Part shown: in pieces, positions 14,993 to 24,128 of the stretch
Position numbering within the stretch: position 1 is the stretch's first letter
Layout: each line of letters opens with the position of its first letter
Assembly (NCBI GenBank): GCA_017405445.1
Contig: JAFRAK010000041.1
Span: forward strand, 1 to 64,000
Direction of reading: 5' to 3'
DNA length: 64,000 nt
Source of the DNA: Bacilli bacterium
GTDB lineage: Bacteria; Bacillota_I; Bacilli_A; RF39; UBA660
Position numbers and translations under genes: made by a program
Notes under the pieces: generated by a model
What the model was told of the DNA's origin: nothing
What the model saw: the letters and a program-made list of their open reading frames with translations, nothing else
Database searches by the model: none

Positions 14993-16245
14993 TCTATTTC
15001 TTTAATTTCTATTTTAGCACCTACATTGGTAAGTTTTTCTACAATTTGTTCATATCCTCTTAAGATATGTTCTACATTATGAATTGTTGTTTTTCCTTCT
15101 GCTGTGAGTCCTGCTGCTACCATTGCAGCTCCTGCTCTAAGGTCTGTTGCGACTACTTCGCATCCTACTAGTTTTGTTGGTCCTACTATTGTTGCTGTTT
15201 GACCTTTTATTTCAATATTTGCACCTAGTTCTTGTAAATATGGAATATGCATAAATCTATTTTCATAAATGGTTTCTGTTGTTTTACTCTTTCCTGTTGC
15301 TTGTGTTTGAAGTACAGTAAATGGTTGCTGAAGATCAGTTGCAAATCCAGGATATACTGCTGTTTTAATATTGGTTGCTTTATATTTATCCTGTTTAGTA
15401 ATCGTAACGTAGTCAGCACCTATATCTAACTCTACTCCCATTTCCTCCATTTTTGACAATAATGCGTCAATATGTTCTGGAATAATATTATCAATTTTTA
15501 ATGGATTTCCACATAGAGCTCCAATAATAGCATAAGTACCTGCTTCTATCCTATCCGGTATTACTTCATGGAAACACTTTCCTAAGTACTTCACTCCTTC
15601 TATTTTGATTGTTGAAGTACCTGCTCCTGATATTTTTGCACCCATGTTATTTAAAAATGTTGCGACTGAAACAATTTCTGGTTCTTTTGCAGCATTATCA
15701 ATAACTGTTTTTCCTTTAGCTCTAACAGCTGCTAACATAATATTAATTGTTGCTCCTACGGAAGCAATATCTAAATAAATATTGGCTCCTTTTAATTCTT
15801 CTGCCGCAACAATATATTTATTTCCTTCATTTTCGACTGTTGCTCCTAAAGCTTCAAATCCTTTTAAATGTAGATCAATAGGTCTAGCTCCAATTGAACA
15901 ACCTCCTGGAAAATACATTTCTACTTTTTTATATTTTCCAAGTAAAGCACCCATAAAATAATAAGATGCTCTTAGTTTTTTTGAATATTCTTCCTTTATT
16001 TCAACATTTCTCATATTTTGAGGATTGATAATAACACTTTCACTTGCTCTTTTTACATCAACATTTAATAATCTTAAAATATCACATAATGCCTCTGTAT
16101 CTGTTATTTCTGGAATATTACAAATTGTTGCTTCTTCATCCGTTAGGATGGCAGCTGGTATTAAAGCAACTGTTGCATTTTTTGCCCCACTAATACGTAT
16201 TGTACCAGTAAGTTCTCTTCCCCCTTCAATTTCCATTATTTTCAT
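14989..16245 (-). CDS. murA: UDP-N-acetylglucosamine 1-carboxyvinyltransferase MurA
   Basis: A 418-residue MurA/MurZ, first committed step of peptidoglycan synthesis (enolpyruvyl transfer from PEP to UDP-GlcNAc). Substrate-binding GAKNATVALIPAA (20-32), the catalytic loop PGGCSIGARPIDLH with Cys116 (target of fosfomycin in susceptible enzymes) and TDLRAGAAMVAAGL near 385 are all intact. The ATG chosen (MKIMEIEGG) follows GGGAGG by 7 bases. A consensus promoter lies upstream. Two MurA paralogues are usual in Bacilli; only this one is visible. Confidence 0.96.
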   Translation of the reverse strand: MKIMEIEGGRELTGTIRISGAKNATVALIPAAILTDEEATICNIPEITDTEALCDILRLLNVDVKRASESVIINPQNMRNVEIKEEYSKKLRASYYFMGALLGKYKKVEMYFPGGCSIGARPIDLHLKGFEALGATVENEGNKYIVAAEELKGANIYLDIASVGATINIMLAAVRAKGKTVIDNAAKEPEIVSVATFLNNMGAKISGAGTSTIKIEGVKYLGKCFHEVIPDRIEAGTYAIIGALCGNPLKIDNIIPEHIDALLSKMEEMGVELDIGADYVTITKQDKYKATNIKTAVYPGFATDLQQPFTVLQTQATGKSKTTETIYENRFMHIPYLQELGANIEIKGQTATIVGPTKLVGCEVVATDLRAGAAMVAAGLTAEGKTTIHNVEHILRGYEQIVEKLTNVGAKIEIKEIE

Positions 16246-16286
16246 TTTATTTCCTCCCAGCAATTTTTTTCTTCTTTCTCTATTTA

Positions 16287-16315
16287 ATCATACTTTTTAA
16301 TTATATCTTTGTCAA
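16287..16315 (-). promoter_or_regulatory. Sigma-A promoter of murA
   Basis: Minus-strand TTGACA at 16315-16310, 17-base spacer, TATGAT at 16292-16287; the best -35 match seen in the window. Confidence 0.8.
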
Positions 16316-16371
16316 TTAAATGGGATGTTTAATTTGTTATTTGTCGTAAATAATTCCTTATATATCATATG

Positions 16372-16845
16372 TTAAAAAAGCTTACTCAGTGCTTCTTTTA
16401 TGAAAGATTTATATTCTACTTCATCATCTAGTACGCATAATGGAGGATATAAAATGCACCAAAAGTTATCTCCTTTTCCTTCTCCCAATGTTATTACTAG
16501 TGATTCATATTCTCCTGCTTTATATTCTTTTCCATTATACTCTTTTTTAGGAAAGTAGTTTAAACCATAATTAATGATATAATTATCAGTTGTTTCTTTT
16601 ATTTTTTCTTCAAATGTAGGGAGTTTATCCAATATATAGTTTTTTTCTTCTTCTTTTGTCGTAGGTGTATTCTCTAATAATGTTTTTGATATACTTTTCA
16701 TAACCTTTCTTTTCGTTGCTTGATCTACTTCACTATTACTATTTGCAATTATTCGAAATCTTATCATTTCTTCTTCTTTCATTTCTTTTTTATTAATAGA
16801 TAGTATTATTATCATAATTGATAATATTAGAATAAATTTTTTCAT
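16372..16845 (-). CDS. spoIIR: Sporulation signalling protein SpoIIR
   Basis: A 157-residue SpoIIR: forespore-secreted signal that triggers SpoIIGA processing of pro-sigma-E in the mother cell (family knowledge). N-terminal signal/anchor at about residues 2-20. Family motifs: IRFRIIANSNSEVDQATKRKV (about 28-48), FPKKEYNGKEYKAGEYESL and VITLGEGKGDNFWCILYPPL. Somewhat shorter than the B. subtilis protein. It follows prmC, the same prfA-prmC-spoIIR order as in B. subtilis. Its ribosome site GTGAGG is the 3' arm of a terminator-like hairpin, so both transcription from prmC and translation could be restrained. Confidence 0.92.
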   Translation of the reverse strand: MKKFILILSIMIIILSINKKEMKEEEMIRFRIIANSNSEVDQATKRKVMKSISKTLLENTPTTKEEEKNYILDKLPTFEEKIKETTDNYIINYGLNYFPKKEYNGKEYKAGEYESLVITLGEGKGDNFWCILYPPLCVLDDEVEYKSFIKEALSKLF

Positions 16846-16847
16846 AT

Positions 16848-16886
16848 AAAAACCTCACTTTCATATTAATAGTGAGGTGTTTTTTT
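16848..16886. terminator. Bidirectional hairpin between prmC and spoIIR
   Basis: Stem CCTCACT/AGTGAGG, 11-base loop, T-runs on both sides. The minus-strand 3' arm contains the spoIIR ribosome site (AGTGAGG, 7 bases from ATG). Confidence 0.7.
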
Positions 16887-16891
16887 GTTTT

Positions 16892-17719
16892 TTATTCTAA
16901 ATTAATCAATATAAATAGCATTCTATCTCTTTCTTGAAGATCTTTTTTTACTTCTATTTTGCATTTATCTATATATTTTTTTACCAATTCTATAATAGCC
17001 TCTGCTTGTTCAAAACCTATTTCAAATGCAATTAAACATCTTTCTTTACAATTTTTCTTGATCTCTTTTAAGATTTTTCTATAACAATCTAATCCATCTT
17101 CTCCTGCATATAGTGCTAGATGAGGTTCATTATCTTTTACAATTTGTTCTATTTCCTCATTATTTTTAATATAAGGCGGATTACTTATTATTAAATCATA
17201 TTTTTTATCAATATTATTTAAAAAATCATTTTGTATTATTTTGGCATTAGAATTTAATAATCCACAGTTTTTGTGGGTAACTTCTAATGCTTCTTTACTT
17301 ATATCAATTAAATCCACAGAATTTGTGGATAATTTTTTTTCTAAAGTTAATCCAATTACTCCAGATCCACAGCCTAAATCTACTAAATCAATTGGTTCTG
17401 TAAAATATTTCTTACAGTATTCAATTGTATGTTCAACTAATTCTTCGGTTTCAAATCTAGGTATTAAAACATTATTATTGATGATAAAAGTATTTCCATA
17501 AAAATTTACTTTTCCAAGTACATATTGTAATGGCTTTCCTTCTTTTAATGCTTCTATCATATTTTTATATGCTATCGCTTTTTCTTCATCTATTAAATCA
17601 TTTAAATGATTTAATAATTCTAAAGGATTCTTATTTATTATTTCTGCAAGTAATATTTTGGCATGATCTGAATGAACTAGTGATTTTCCATAGACAAGTA
17701 ATTCTTCTACTGTCATCAT
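16892..17719 (-). CDS. prmC: Release factor glutamine N5-methyltransferase PrmC
   Basis: A 275-residue PrmC/HemK, which methylates the Gln of the GGQ motif in release factors. N-terminal release-factor-binding helical domain (1-85), SAM-binding motif VDLGCGSGVIGL (about 113-124) and the catalytic NPPY (LIISNPPYI near 180) are intact. Its ATG overlaps the prfA stop (TAATG), so it is translationally coupled to its substrate gene. Two TCCACAG...TGTGG palindromes lie inside the coding sequence (see repeats). Confidence 0.95.
   Translation of the reverse strand: MMTVEELLVYGKSLVHSDHAKILLAEIINKNPLELLNHLNDLIDEEKAIAYKNMIEALKEGKPLQYVLGKVNFYGNTFIINNNVLIPRFETEELVEHTIEYCKKYFTEPIDLVDLGCGSGVIGLTLEKKLSTNSVDLIDISKEALEVTHKNCGLLNSNAKIIQNDFLNNIDKKYDLIISNPPYIKNNEEIEQIVKDNEPHLALYAGEDGLDCYRKILKEIKKNCKERCLIAFEIGFEQAEAIIELVKKYIDKCKIEVKKDLQERDRMLFILINLE
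17260..17276. repeat. Dispersed palindrome ATCCACAGTTTTTGTGG, copy inside prmC
   Basis: A 17-base sequence shared exactly with the pta terminator at 25125-25141. A related copy (ATCCACAG-AATT-TGTGGATAA) follows at 17312-17332. Confidence 0.6.
17312..17332. repeat. Palindrome with a perfect DnaA box inside prmC
   Basis: ATCCACAGAATTTGTGGATAA. Its right part TGTGGATAA (17324-17332) is the perfect consensus DnaA box, better than any box in the origin itself. Confidence 0.5.
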
Positions 17720-18783
17720 TATTCTGTTTCACCTTGTAATTTTCTTTTTTGATCTTCTTGAATTAAAGCATTAATAATATCATCTAGTGCTCCATCCATT
17801 ACTCTATCTAGAGAGTTTGTTGTAAATCCTATTCTATGATCTGTTACTCTATTTTGTGGATAGTTATATGTTCTTATTTTTTCTGCTCTATCTCCTGTAC
17901 CAATCTTACTACGTCTTTCATTTCCTTCTTTTTCTGCTTTTTCTTGTTCTTGTAGCTCATATAGACGAGATTTTAATACTTTCATCGCTTGTTCTTTATT
18001 TTGAATTTGACTTCTTTCATTTTGACAAGTTACTACTAATCCTGTAGGTAAATGTGTAATTCTAACAGCAGAATCTGTTGTATTTACTCCTTGTCCTCCA
18101 CAACCACTTGAACGATAAATATCTACTCTAATATCATTAGGATTAATTTCTATTTCAACATCATCATCAGCTTCTGGCATTACTAAAACTGTTGCAGTAG
18201 ATGTTTGAAGTCTACCATTAGATTCTGTTACGGGTACTCTTTGTACTCTATGAGATCCACTTTCATATTTTAATAGAGAATAAGCACCTTTTCCTTTTAT
18301 AATTAATTCTATTTGAGCAAAACCTCCTGCAGTTCCATCTACTGAGTTATATACTTGATAAGAAAAGCCTTGTTTTTCAGCATATCTTGTATACATTCTA
18401 AATAAATCTCCAGCAAAGATATTGGCTTCATCTCCACCTGCTGCTCCTCTAATTTCCATGATAACATTCTTAGAATCATTTGGATCTTTTGGAATTAATA
18501 ATACTTCTAAGTCTTTATCTAATTGTTCTTTTTGTTCTTCTAAGTCTCTTAATTCTTCTTTAGCCATTTCTCCTAACTCAGGGTCTTTTATCATTTCTTT
18601 GGCTTCTTCTATATCATTTAATACTTTTTTATACTTTTTGTAGCAAGAAACAATATCTTCTAATTCCGCCATTTCTTTTGAATATTTCTTTGTTAGATTA
18701 ATATCGCTTAATACTTCTGGTTTTGTTAATTCTTTTTCTAAATTTTGATATTTTTCTAGTGTTGCCTCTAATCTTTCTATCAT
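17719..18783 (-). CDS. prfA: Peptide chain release factor 1
   Basis: A 354-residue RF1 that reads UAA and UAG. GGQ loop SSGCGGQGVNTTDSAVRI is near residue 225; the anticodon-mimic tripeptide PVT (RVPVTESNGR, about 185) is of the RF1 type, distinguishing it from RF2 (SPF). N-terminal coiled helices at 1-100. GGAACGGTGA precedes the ATG, and a TGATATAAT extended -10 box lies about 30 bases upstream. First gene of the prfA-prmC-spoIIR cluster. Confidence 0.96.
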   Translation of the reverse strand: MIERLEATLEKYQNLEKELTKPEVLSDINLTKKYSKEMAELEDIVSCYKKYKKVLNDIEEAKEMIKDPELGEMAKEELRDLEEQKEQLDKDLEVLLIPKDPNDSKNVIMEIRGAAGGDEANIFAGDLFRMYTRYAEKQGFSYQVYNSVDGTAGGFAQIELIIKGKGAYSLLKYESGSHRVQRVPVTESNGRLQTSTATVLVMPEADDDVEIEINPNDIRVDIYRSSGCGGQGVNTTDSAVRITHLPTGLVVTCQNERSQIQNKEQAMKVLKSRLYELQEQEKAEKEGNERRSKIGTGDRAEKIRTYNYPQNRVTDHRIGFTTNSLDRVMDGALDDIINALIQEDQKRKLQGETE

Positions 18784-18813
18784 AGTTTCACCGTTCCTTT
18801 AAAAATCAGTCTA

Positions 18814-18822
18814 ATTATATCA
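18814..18822 (-). promoter_or_regulatory. Extended -10 promoter of prfA
   Basis: Minus-strand TGATATAAT just upstream of the prfA leader and just downstream of the rpoE terminator. Confidence 0.5.
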
Positions 18823-18831
18823 TATTAGGAT

Positions 18832-18857
18832 GAAAAAAACTAGATTATACTTCTAGT
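18832..18857 (-). terminator. Intrinsic terminator overlapping the rpoE stop
   Basis: Stem ACTAGA/TCTAGT, 7-base loop, then seven T on the minus strand. Confidence 0.75.
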
Positions 18858-19297
18858 TCTAATTCATCTTCATCGATAATTACTAAATCTTTTAATTCTT
18901 CATTTGTTTCTTCATCATATTCTTCTTCTTCTGTATCATCGAAATTATCTTCTTCTAATTCATCAGACATTGAGGTATCATCATCTTCTACTTCATCTTC
19001 CTCTTCTTCCTCTTCTTCATCGTCTGCGATTACTTTAATCACTTTATCTGAAGTATGATTACTTCTTAGATCCCACTTTCCATTTTCTAATAAAATAAAT
19101 CTTTTATCTGTTGCTAATGAAGTATAAAAATCAGCAATTTTTGATTCAAATGTAGATTCTGGTAATTCTAATAATTTCATAATTTTCTTGAATAAATCTG
19201 CTGTATTTAAAGTTCTTTTACTATTTTGTAATATTAATTCGGCAATATCTTTATTAGATAATAACTCTAATTCTTCTTTTTTCATTTTTAATGCCAT
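18845..19297 (-). CDS. rpoE: DNA-directed RNA polymerase delta subunit
   Basis: A 150-residue delta subunit, specific to Firmicutes. The N-terminal HARE-HTH domain (about 5-75: LSNKDIAELILQNSKRTLNT, then KRFILLENGKWDLRSN) is followed by a long disordered Asp/Glu-rich tail (about 90-150), the hallmark of delta, which speeds RNA polymerase recycling. The start is the ATG after GGAGGG; an in-frame upstream ATG lacks a ribosome site. The rpoE-argS-ywiB order is conserved with B. subtilis. Confidence 0.93.
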   Translation of the reverse strand: MALKMKKEELELLSNKDIAELILQNSKRTLNTADLFKKIMKLLELPESTFESKIADFYTSLATDKRFILLENGKWDLRSNHTSDKVIKVIADDEEEEEEEDEVEDDDTSMSDELEEDNFDDTEEEEYDEETNEELKDLVIIDEDELELEV

Positions 19298-19380
19298 GTA
19301 TATCCCTCCGTAGAAAAAATATTTATATATAAAATCAAATACTTTTATATCATATATCAATATGAATTACAAGTTTTTTT

Positions 19381-21126
19381 TTACATTTTTTCTGGTACTT
19401 TAATTCCCATAATATCTAAAAGCATTATGTTTACTTGATATACCACATTTGTAAGAACTAACCAAGATTCTCTTAACTCTTCATCTTCTTCTGTTAACAC
19501 TTTATTTTCAGCATAGAATTTATTATAATTTGCTGTTAAATTGTAGATATAATCTGCAATATCATTCATTGATTTTGATGTAATTGCTTTTTCTAGTATG
19601 TGTGGTAATTCTAATAATAATAAAACAATATTTTTTTCTGTTAATCCTTTTAGTTTTGTAACTTTATCTTGTTTTAAATCTTTAGCTTTATTTAGTAAAG
19701 ACTTCATTCTAATTGTTGAATATAATAGATATGGTCCTGTTTTCCCTTCTAAGTCAGAGAACTTTTCTACTTCAAAGATATAATCAGTTTCTCTATAAGA
19801 TAAGAAGTCTGCATATTTAATTGCACCTATAGCAACTTCATGTGCAATTTGATCAATTTTATCTTCTTCTATTGTATCTGTTGATAATCTTTTCTTTGTT
19901 TCATCAGTTACTATTTTGATTAATTCTTTTAATGGTAAGACTCCACCATCTCTTGTTTTAAATGGTTTCCCATCTTTTCCATTCATCGTACCAAAACCAA
20001 CGTGTTCTAAATATACTTTATCAGGAATAATATTTGATTTTCTCGCAGCACGAAATACTTGTTCAAAATGAAGTCCTTGTCTTCCATCTACTACATACCA
20101 CATTTCGTCTGCATGATGATTGATTTCCCTTTCATATATAGTTACTAAATCTGTTGCATCATAAGACTTTGATCCATTTGATTTAATTATCATTAATGGT
20201 GGCATAGGAGATGTTTCATTCTCTTCAGCAACTTCAATTACTTGAGCACCTTCACTTTCTACTAATAAGTTTTTCTTTACTAGTAAATCATAAAGTTCAT
20301 CAAAATATTCCATTTCATCACTTTCACCATTCCAAATATCATATGTTACATATAAATCTTCATATGTTTTTTTAATATCTTCTTTGGAAATACTAATGAT
20401 TTTTTGCCATAAATCATAATACCCTGGTTCATGATTTTGAAATTTTGTAGTTATAATTCTTGCTTCTTCTAGATAGCTTTCATCTTCTTTTGACTTATTA
20501 CTTGCGATTGGGTAGATTTCTTCTAAATCTTTATTGGTAATAGGTAATTCTATATCATCATAGTGACCACGATTTTGATCAAAATAAGCTAGATTTGGAT
20601 ATCTTTCTTGTATTTCTCTTATTACTAATCCAAGAGGTCTTCCATAATCTCCTAGATGAGCATCTCCTATTACTTCATAACCTAGTAATCTTGATAATCT
20701 TTTTAAGGCTTCTCCCAAGTTTGCACTTCTTAAATGTCCAACGTGTAGAGTTTTCGCAACATTTGCTCCTCCAAAGTCAATAATAATTTTCTTTTTATCT
20801 TTTTTATCAATATTTGTAAATAAATTACTATTCATTGAATTAGCAATTTCATTAATATAATCTTCACTTAAAGATATGTTAATAAAACCAGGTCCAGCAA
20901 TATTAATATTAATAAATCTCTTATCTTTTTCTAATTCAGAAACAATTTTTTCTGCGATAATTCTTGGATTTTCGTGATACTTTTTTGTTAATTGCATCGC
21001 ATCATTTAATTGATATTCTCCTAAATCTCTTCTGTTAGATGGAGTAAATGCTAAAGTATCTACTTCATATCCTGCTTTTTTAATAATTTCAATTAAATCT
21101 TTTTGTAAATTGTTAATTATACTCAT
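19381..21126 (-). CDS. argS: Arginine-tRNA ligase
   Basis: A 581-residue class I ArgRS. N-terminal Add-1 domain (about 1-90), HIGH signature HVGHLRSANLGEA (about 127-139), GDAHLGDYGRPLG, the KMSKS-equivalent KPFKTRDGG (about 385-393), and a C-terminal helical anticodon-binding domain ending GIKVPEKM. Charges tRNA-Arg. Its ATG overlaps the ywiB TGA stop (ATGA), so it is translationally coupled to ywiB. Confidence 0.96.
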   Translation of the reverse strand: MSIINNLQKDLIEIIKKAGYEVDTLAFTPSNRRDLGEYQLNDAMQLTKKYHENPRIIAEKIVSELEKDKRFININIAGPGFINISLSEDYINEIANSMNSNLFTNIDKKDKKKIIIDFGGANVAKTLHVGHLRSANLGEALKRLSRLLGYEVIGDAHLGDYGRPLGLVIREIQERYPNLAYFDQNRGHYDDIELPITNKDLEEIYPIASNKSKEDESYLEEARIITTKFQNHEPGYYDLWQKIISISKEDIKKTYEDLYVTYDIWNGESDEMEYFDELYDLLVKKNLLVESEGAQVIEVAEENETSPMPPLMIIKSNGSKSYDATDLVTIYEREINHHADEMWYVVDGRQGLHFEQVFRAARKSNIIPDKVYLEHVGFGTMNGKDGKPFKTRDGGVLPLKELIKIVTDETKKRLSTDTIEEDKIDQIAHEVAIGAIKYADFLSYRETDYIFEVEKFSDLEGKTGPYLLYSTIRMKSLLNKAKDLKQDKVTKLKGLTEKNIVLLLLELPHILEKAITSKSMNDIADYIYNLTANYNKFYAENKVLTEEDEELRESWLVLTNVVYQVNIMLLDIMGIKVPEKM

Positions 21127-21464
21127 ATTACTTCCTCGATTCTATAAATAAATCTTTCTTTATCTATTTCATATTCAATTATTATATTTTTATTATCTTC
21201 TTTAATTATAATATTCTTTATTTCTATATTTAATTCTGTTTGATATTCTTTTAATTTTGTTTTTAAGTTTCCTTTTTCAAAATCAAAAGTCATTTTATAT
21301 TCATCATTTTCCCTTAATAATTGATGATTTTTATAATGATAGGTCACTTTTGTCTTCTCTTCTTCTAGATATTTTAATACTCCTTGGGAATAAATCCCCA
21401 TAGTTGTATTTTCAATTGTTTCATTGGAATTCTGAATCACTATTTTAATTTTTATTTTGGGCAT
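21123..21464 (-). CDS. ywiB: DUF1934 (YwiB-like) beta-barrel protein
   Basis: A 113-residue protein of the calycin-like DUF1934/YwiB family; the function is not known. Recognised by its size, beta-rich pattern (MPKIKIKIVIQNSNETIE, VTYHYKNHQLLRE, YKMTFDFEKG, TELNIEIKN) and its conserved position immediately before argS. GGTGG lies 4-5 bases before the ATG. The stop is TGA, overlapping the argS start. Confidence 0.82.
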   Translation of the reverse strand: MPKIKIKIVIQNSNETIENTTMGIYSQGVLKYLEEEKTKVTYHYKNHQLLRENDEYKMTFDFEKGNLKTKLKEYQTELNIEIKNIIIKEDNKNIIIEYEIDKERFIYRIEEVI

Positions 21465-21564
21465 AGTACCACCTACATAAAATTACTGCTTTGATTATAG
21501 CATATTTTCTTCATTTTTTTGAATATTTTTTTATTTTTCTTTAATACTATTAATGGTGAAATCT

Positions 21565-23523
21565 ATGAAAATACTTAAATTGTTTCTTAAAAGCATTGTT
21601 TTTTTCTCTTTGTTTTTTCTTATTTTTGTATCTGTTTGTTTTATCTATGTAAAAGTTACTCCTAAAATTACTATTAATACCGCTAATAATATTACTTTAT
21701 ATGATGATAATGGTATTGCTTATTTTATGGGTAATGAACAGAATGAATGGACCCCTTTGGATGAGATATCTCCTTATGTAATACAATCTACAATATATAC
21801 AGAAGATAAGAATTTTTATCATCATTTTGGATTTGATTTATTTAGAATTTTCAAAGCTCTTTATAATAATATTTCTACCCAAACTACTTCCCAGGGAGCA
21901 TCTACTATTACTCAACAATATGCCAAAAATTTGTTTTTAGATTTTGATAAGACTTGGAAAAGAAAATGGGAAGAAGCTTTGTATACATTAAGAATAGAGG
22001 CTAATTATAGTAAAGATGAAATATTAGAAGGATATTTAAATACAATCAATTATGGTCATGGAAAATATGGAATTGAAAATGCGAGTAAGTTTTATTTTAA
22101 TAAATCTTGTAGTGAATTAACTCTTGCAGAAGCATCTATTCTTGCTGGTATTCCTAAAGCACCTAGTATTTATTCTCCTATTATTAATCTTGATGCTGCC
22201 AAAAAAAGACAATTATTGGTTCTTAATAGTTTAGTGAAAAATAATATTATTACGGAAAAGGAAAAGGAAAAAGCTTACGAAGAGGAATTAATTCTTATAG
22301 GTTCTACAGATTCAGATAATTATGATAGTATTTTTTATTATAGAGATGCCGTTCTTAATGAATTAAAAACAATTCCTACTATTCCTAATCAATATAGTGA
22401 AATTGGTGGATTAAAGATTTATACTAGTTTTCATTTAGATTTACAAAAAGAATTAGATAGTATTATTAAAGACACTTTTCCTGAGGATAGTGAATTAGAG
22501 ACTGCTTCTGTTGTAATGAATCCAGATAATGGAGAAATTATGGCACTTGTTGGAGGAAGAGATTATAATCATTCTTCTTTTAATCGAGCAATTCATTCAA
22601 AAAGACAAGTTGGATCTACAATGAAACCATATTTATATTATTCGGCTTTAGAAAATGGTTTTACTTCTAGTACTTCTTTTATCAGTGAAAGAACTACGTT
22701 TCCACTAGAAAATGGAAAAACCTATTCTCCTAAAAATTATAATGATGTATACGGAGAAAAGGCTATTTCTATGGCTACAGCAATTGCTTATAGTGATAAT
22801 ATTTATGCTGTAAAAACGCATTTATTCTTAGGTACGGATAACTTAGTAAATATCACAAGAAGAGTCGGAATTCCTGAAGAGATGAGAGAAGTTCCTTCTC
22901 TTCCATTAGGTACTAGTGAAATAAATATTATTCATATGGCTGCTGGATATGCTTCATTTGCAAATCAAGGATATAAAGTAGATGGTCATTTTATTCGAAA
23001 AGTTGAATCCGGTAAAGGAGATATTTTATATGAGAGAAAAGATGAAAAAAATTTAGTATTAAATCCAAGTCTGGTTTATATTCTAAATAATATGTTAACC
23101 GCTACGTATGATCCTTTATATATTGATTATAATTATCCAACAGCAATTAGTTTAAATGGAAAACTTACTCATCCTTACGCCTTAAAAAGTGGTACTACAG
23201 ATGGAGATAATTGGAATATTGGATTTAATAAAAAAGTATTATGTGCAGTATGGGTTGGATATGATGATAATACTTCTCTTACAAAAAGTGATTATAAGTA
23301 TGCTCAAAATATTTGGTATAAAACAGTAGAATCTTATGAAAAAGATATGGATGAAGATGATGTATGGTATGAAAAGCCAAGTAATGTTGTGGGAATGTTT
23401 GTAGAACCAATTTCTGGAAAACCTCTCACAAATGATGATCAAAATTCAAAAATGATGTATTTTTTAAAGGGAACAGAACCAAAAGGAAATGAACCAGTAT
23501 TTGATGAAATAGAGAATAATTAA
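21565..23523 (+). CDS. Class A penicillin-binding protein (transglycosylase/transpeptidase)
   Basis: A 652-residue bifunctional PBP1A-type enzyme. One N-terminal membrane segment (about 5-30), GT51 transglycosylase domain (about 55-225) with TEDKNFYHHFGFD, the catalytic QGASTITQQYAKN and EGYLNTINYG, then transpeptidase domain (about 290-600) with SxxK GSTMKP, SDN (YSDNIYAV) and KSGTT (LKSGTTDGDN). Polymerises and cross-links peptidoglycan. Start set at the second ATG, 5 bases after GGTGA; an ATG four codons upstream has no ribosome site. First of three genes read against the direction of replication on this arm. Confidence 0.93.
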   Translation: MKILKLFLKSIVFFSLFFLIFVSVCFIYVKVTPKITINTANNITLYDDNGIAYFMGNEQNEWTPLDEISPYVIQSTIYTEDKNFYHHFGFDLFRIFKALYNNISTQTTSQGASTITQQYAKNLFLDFDKTWKRKWEEALYTLRIEANYSKDEILEGYLNTINYGHGKYGIENASKFYFNKSCSELTLAEASILAGIPKAPSIYSPIINLDAAKKRQLLVLNSLVKNNIITEKEKEKAYEEELILIGSTDSDNYDSIFYYRDAVLNELKTIPTIPNQYSEIGGLKIYTSFHLDLQKELDSIIKDTFPEDSELETASVVMNPDNGEIMALVGGRDYNHSSFNRAIHSKRQVGSTMKPYLYYSALENGFTSSTSFISERTTFPLENGKTYSPKNYNDVYGEKAISMATAIAYSDNIYAVKTHLFLGTDNLVNITRRVGIPEEMREVPSLPLGTSEINIIHMAAGYASFANQGYKVDGHFIRKVESGKGDILYERKDEKNLVLNPSLVYILNNMLTATYDPLYIDYNYPTAISLNGKLTHPYALKSGTTDGDNWNIGFNKKVLCAVWVGYDDNTSLTKSDYKYAQNIWYKTVESYEKDMDEDDVWYEKPSNVVGMFVEPISGKPLTNDDQNSKMMYFLKGTEPKGNEPVFDEIENN

Positions 23524-23540
23524 ATTCTCTTTTTGTTTTG
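23511..23540 (+). terminator. Intrinsic terminator of the PBP gene
   Basis: Stem AGAGAAT/ATTCTCT with a 6-base loop and a T-rich tail; overlaps the stop codon. Confidence 0.7.
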
Positions 23541-23569
23541 TTGTTTCTTTTTCAATATTTTGTTATAAT
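23541..23569 (+). promoter_or_regulatory. Sigma-A promoter of lemA-pta
   Basis: TTGTTT, 17-base spacer, TATAAT at 23564-23569, directly after the PBP terminator. Confidence 0.7.
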
Positions 23570-23591
23570 TTAAATGATAAGGAGGATGAAA

Positions 23592-24116
23592 ATGATATAT
23601 ATTTTATTAGGAGTTGTAGTATTTTTCTGTATCTTATTATTAGTAGGTACACTTATCAATAGTAAATTTAAACTTGCTATTATAAAAATTGAGAAAGCTG
23701 AGGAAGATATTGATATTTATCTTCAAAAGAAATTTGATTTATTATCGCGTGCAAAAGCTATTGTTATAAAAGAGTTAAAACTAGAGAGCTTCTTACCTGA
23801 AATTGATCAAAATTTTAGTGAAATTAGTAACTTCTCTGAAAATGATATTTTAAGAAAAGCTTATAATGATTTATTAAAGACTATGGATGATCATGATAAA
23901 TTATTAAAAAGTGAAGCATTAGTCAGTATCTTAGAAGATTTAGATCAGAATGAAGAAGACATTGTGGGTGCAATTAAGTTCTATAATGATACTGTTGTTG
24001 ATTATAATGAATTAGTTATTTCCTTTCCATCTCTTATCCTTGCATTTTTTAAGCGTTATAAGAAAAAAGATTTTTATAATAATGAAAAAAGAGAAATGCA
24101 TAATATATTAAGTTAG
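23592..24116 (+). CDS. LemA-family membrane protein
   Basis: A 174-residue LemA-like protein: one N-terminal transmembrane segment (MIYILLGVVVFFCILLLV) followed by a helical cytosol- or outside-facing domain with the family features KFDLLSRAKAIV and IKFYNDTVVDYNELVISFPS (LemA proteins share an AVxxYNxxVxxFPS-like motif). The role is not established, though LemA proteins are common in low-GC bacteria. AAGGAGG lies 6 bases before the chosen ATG; an ATG 2 codons earlier is too close to it. pta follows 12 bases downstream in the same transcript. Confidence 0.82.
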   Translation: MIYILLGVVVFFCILLLVGTLINSKFKLAIIKIEKAEEDIDIYLQKKFDLLSRAKAIVIKELKLESFLPEIDQNFSEISNFSENDILRKAYNDLLKTMDDHDKLLKSEALVSILEDLDQNEEDIVGAIKFYNDTVVDYNELVISFPSLILAFFKRYKKKDFYNNEKREMHNILS

Positions 24117-24128
24117 TTAGAGGTATTT

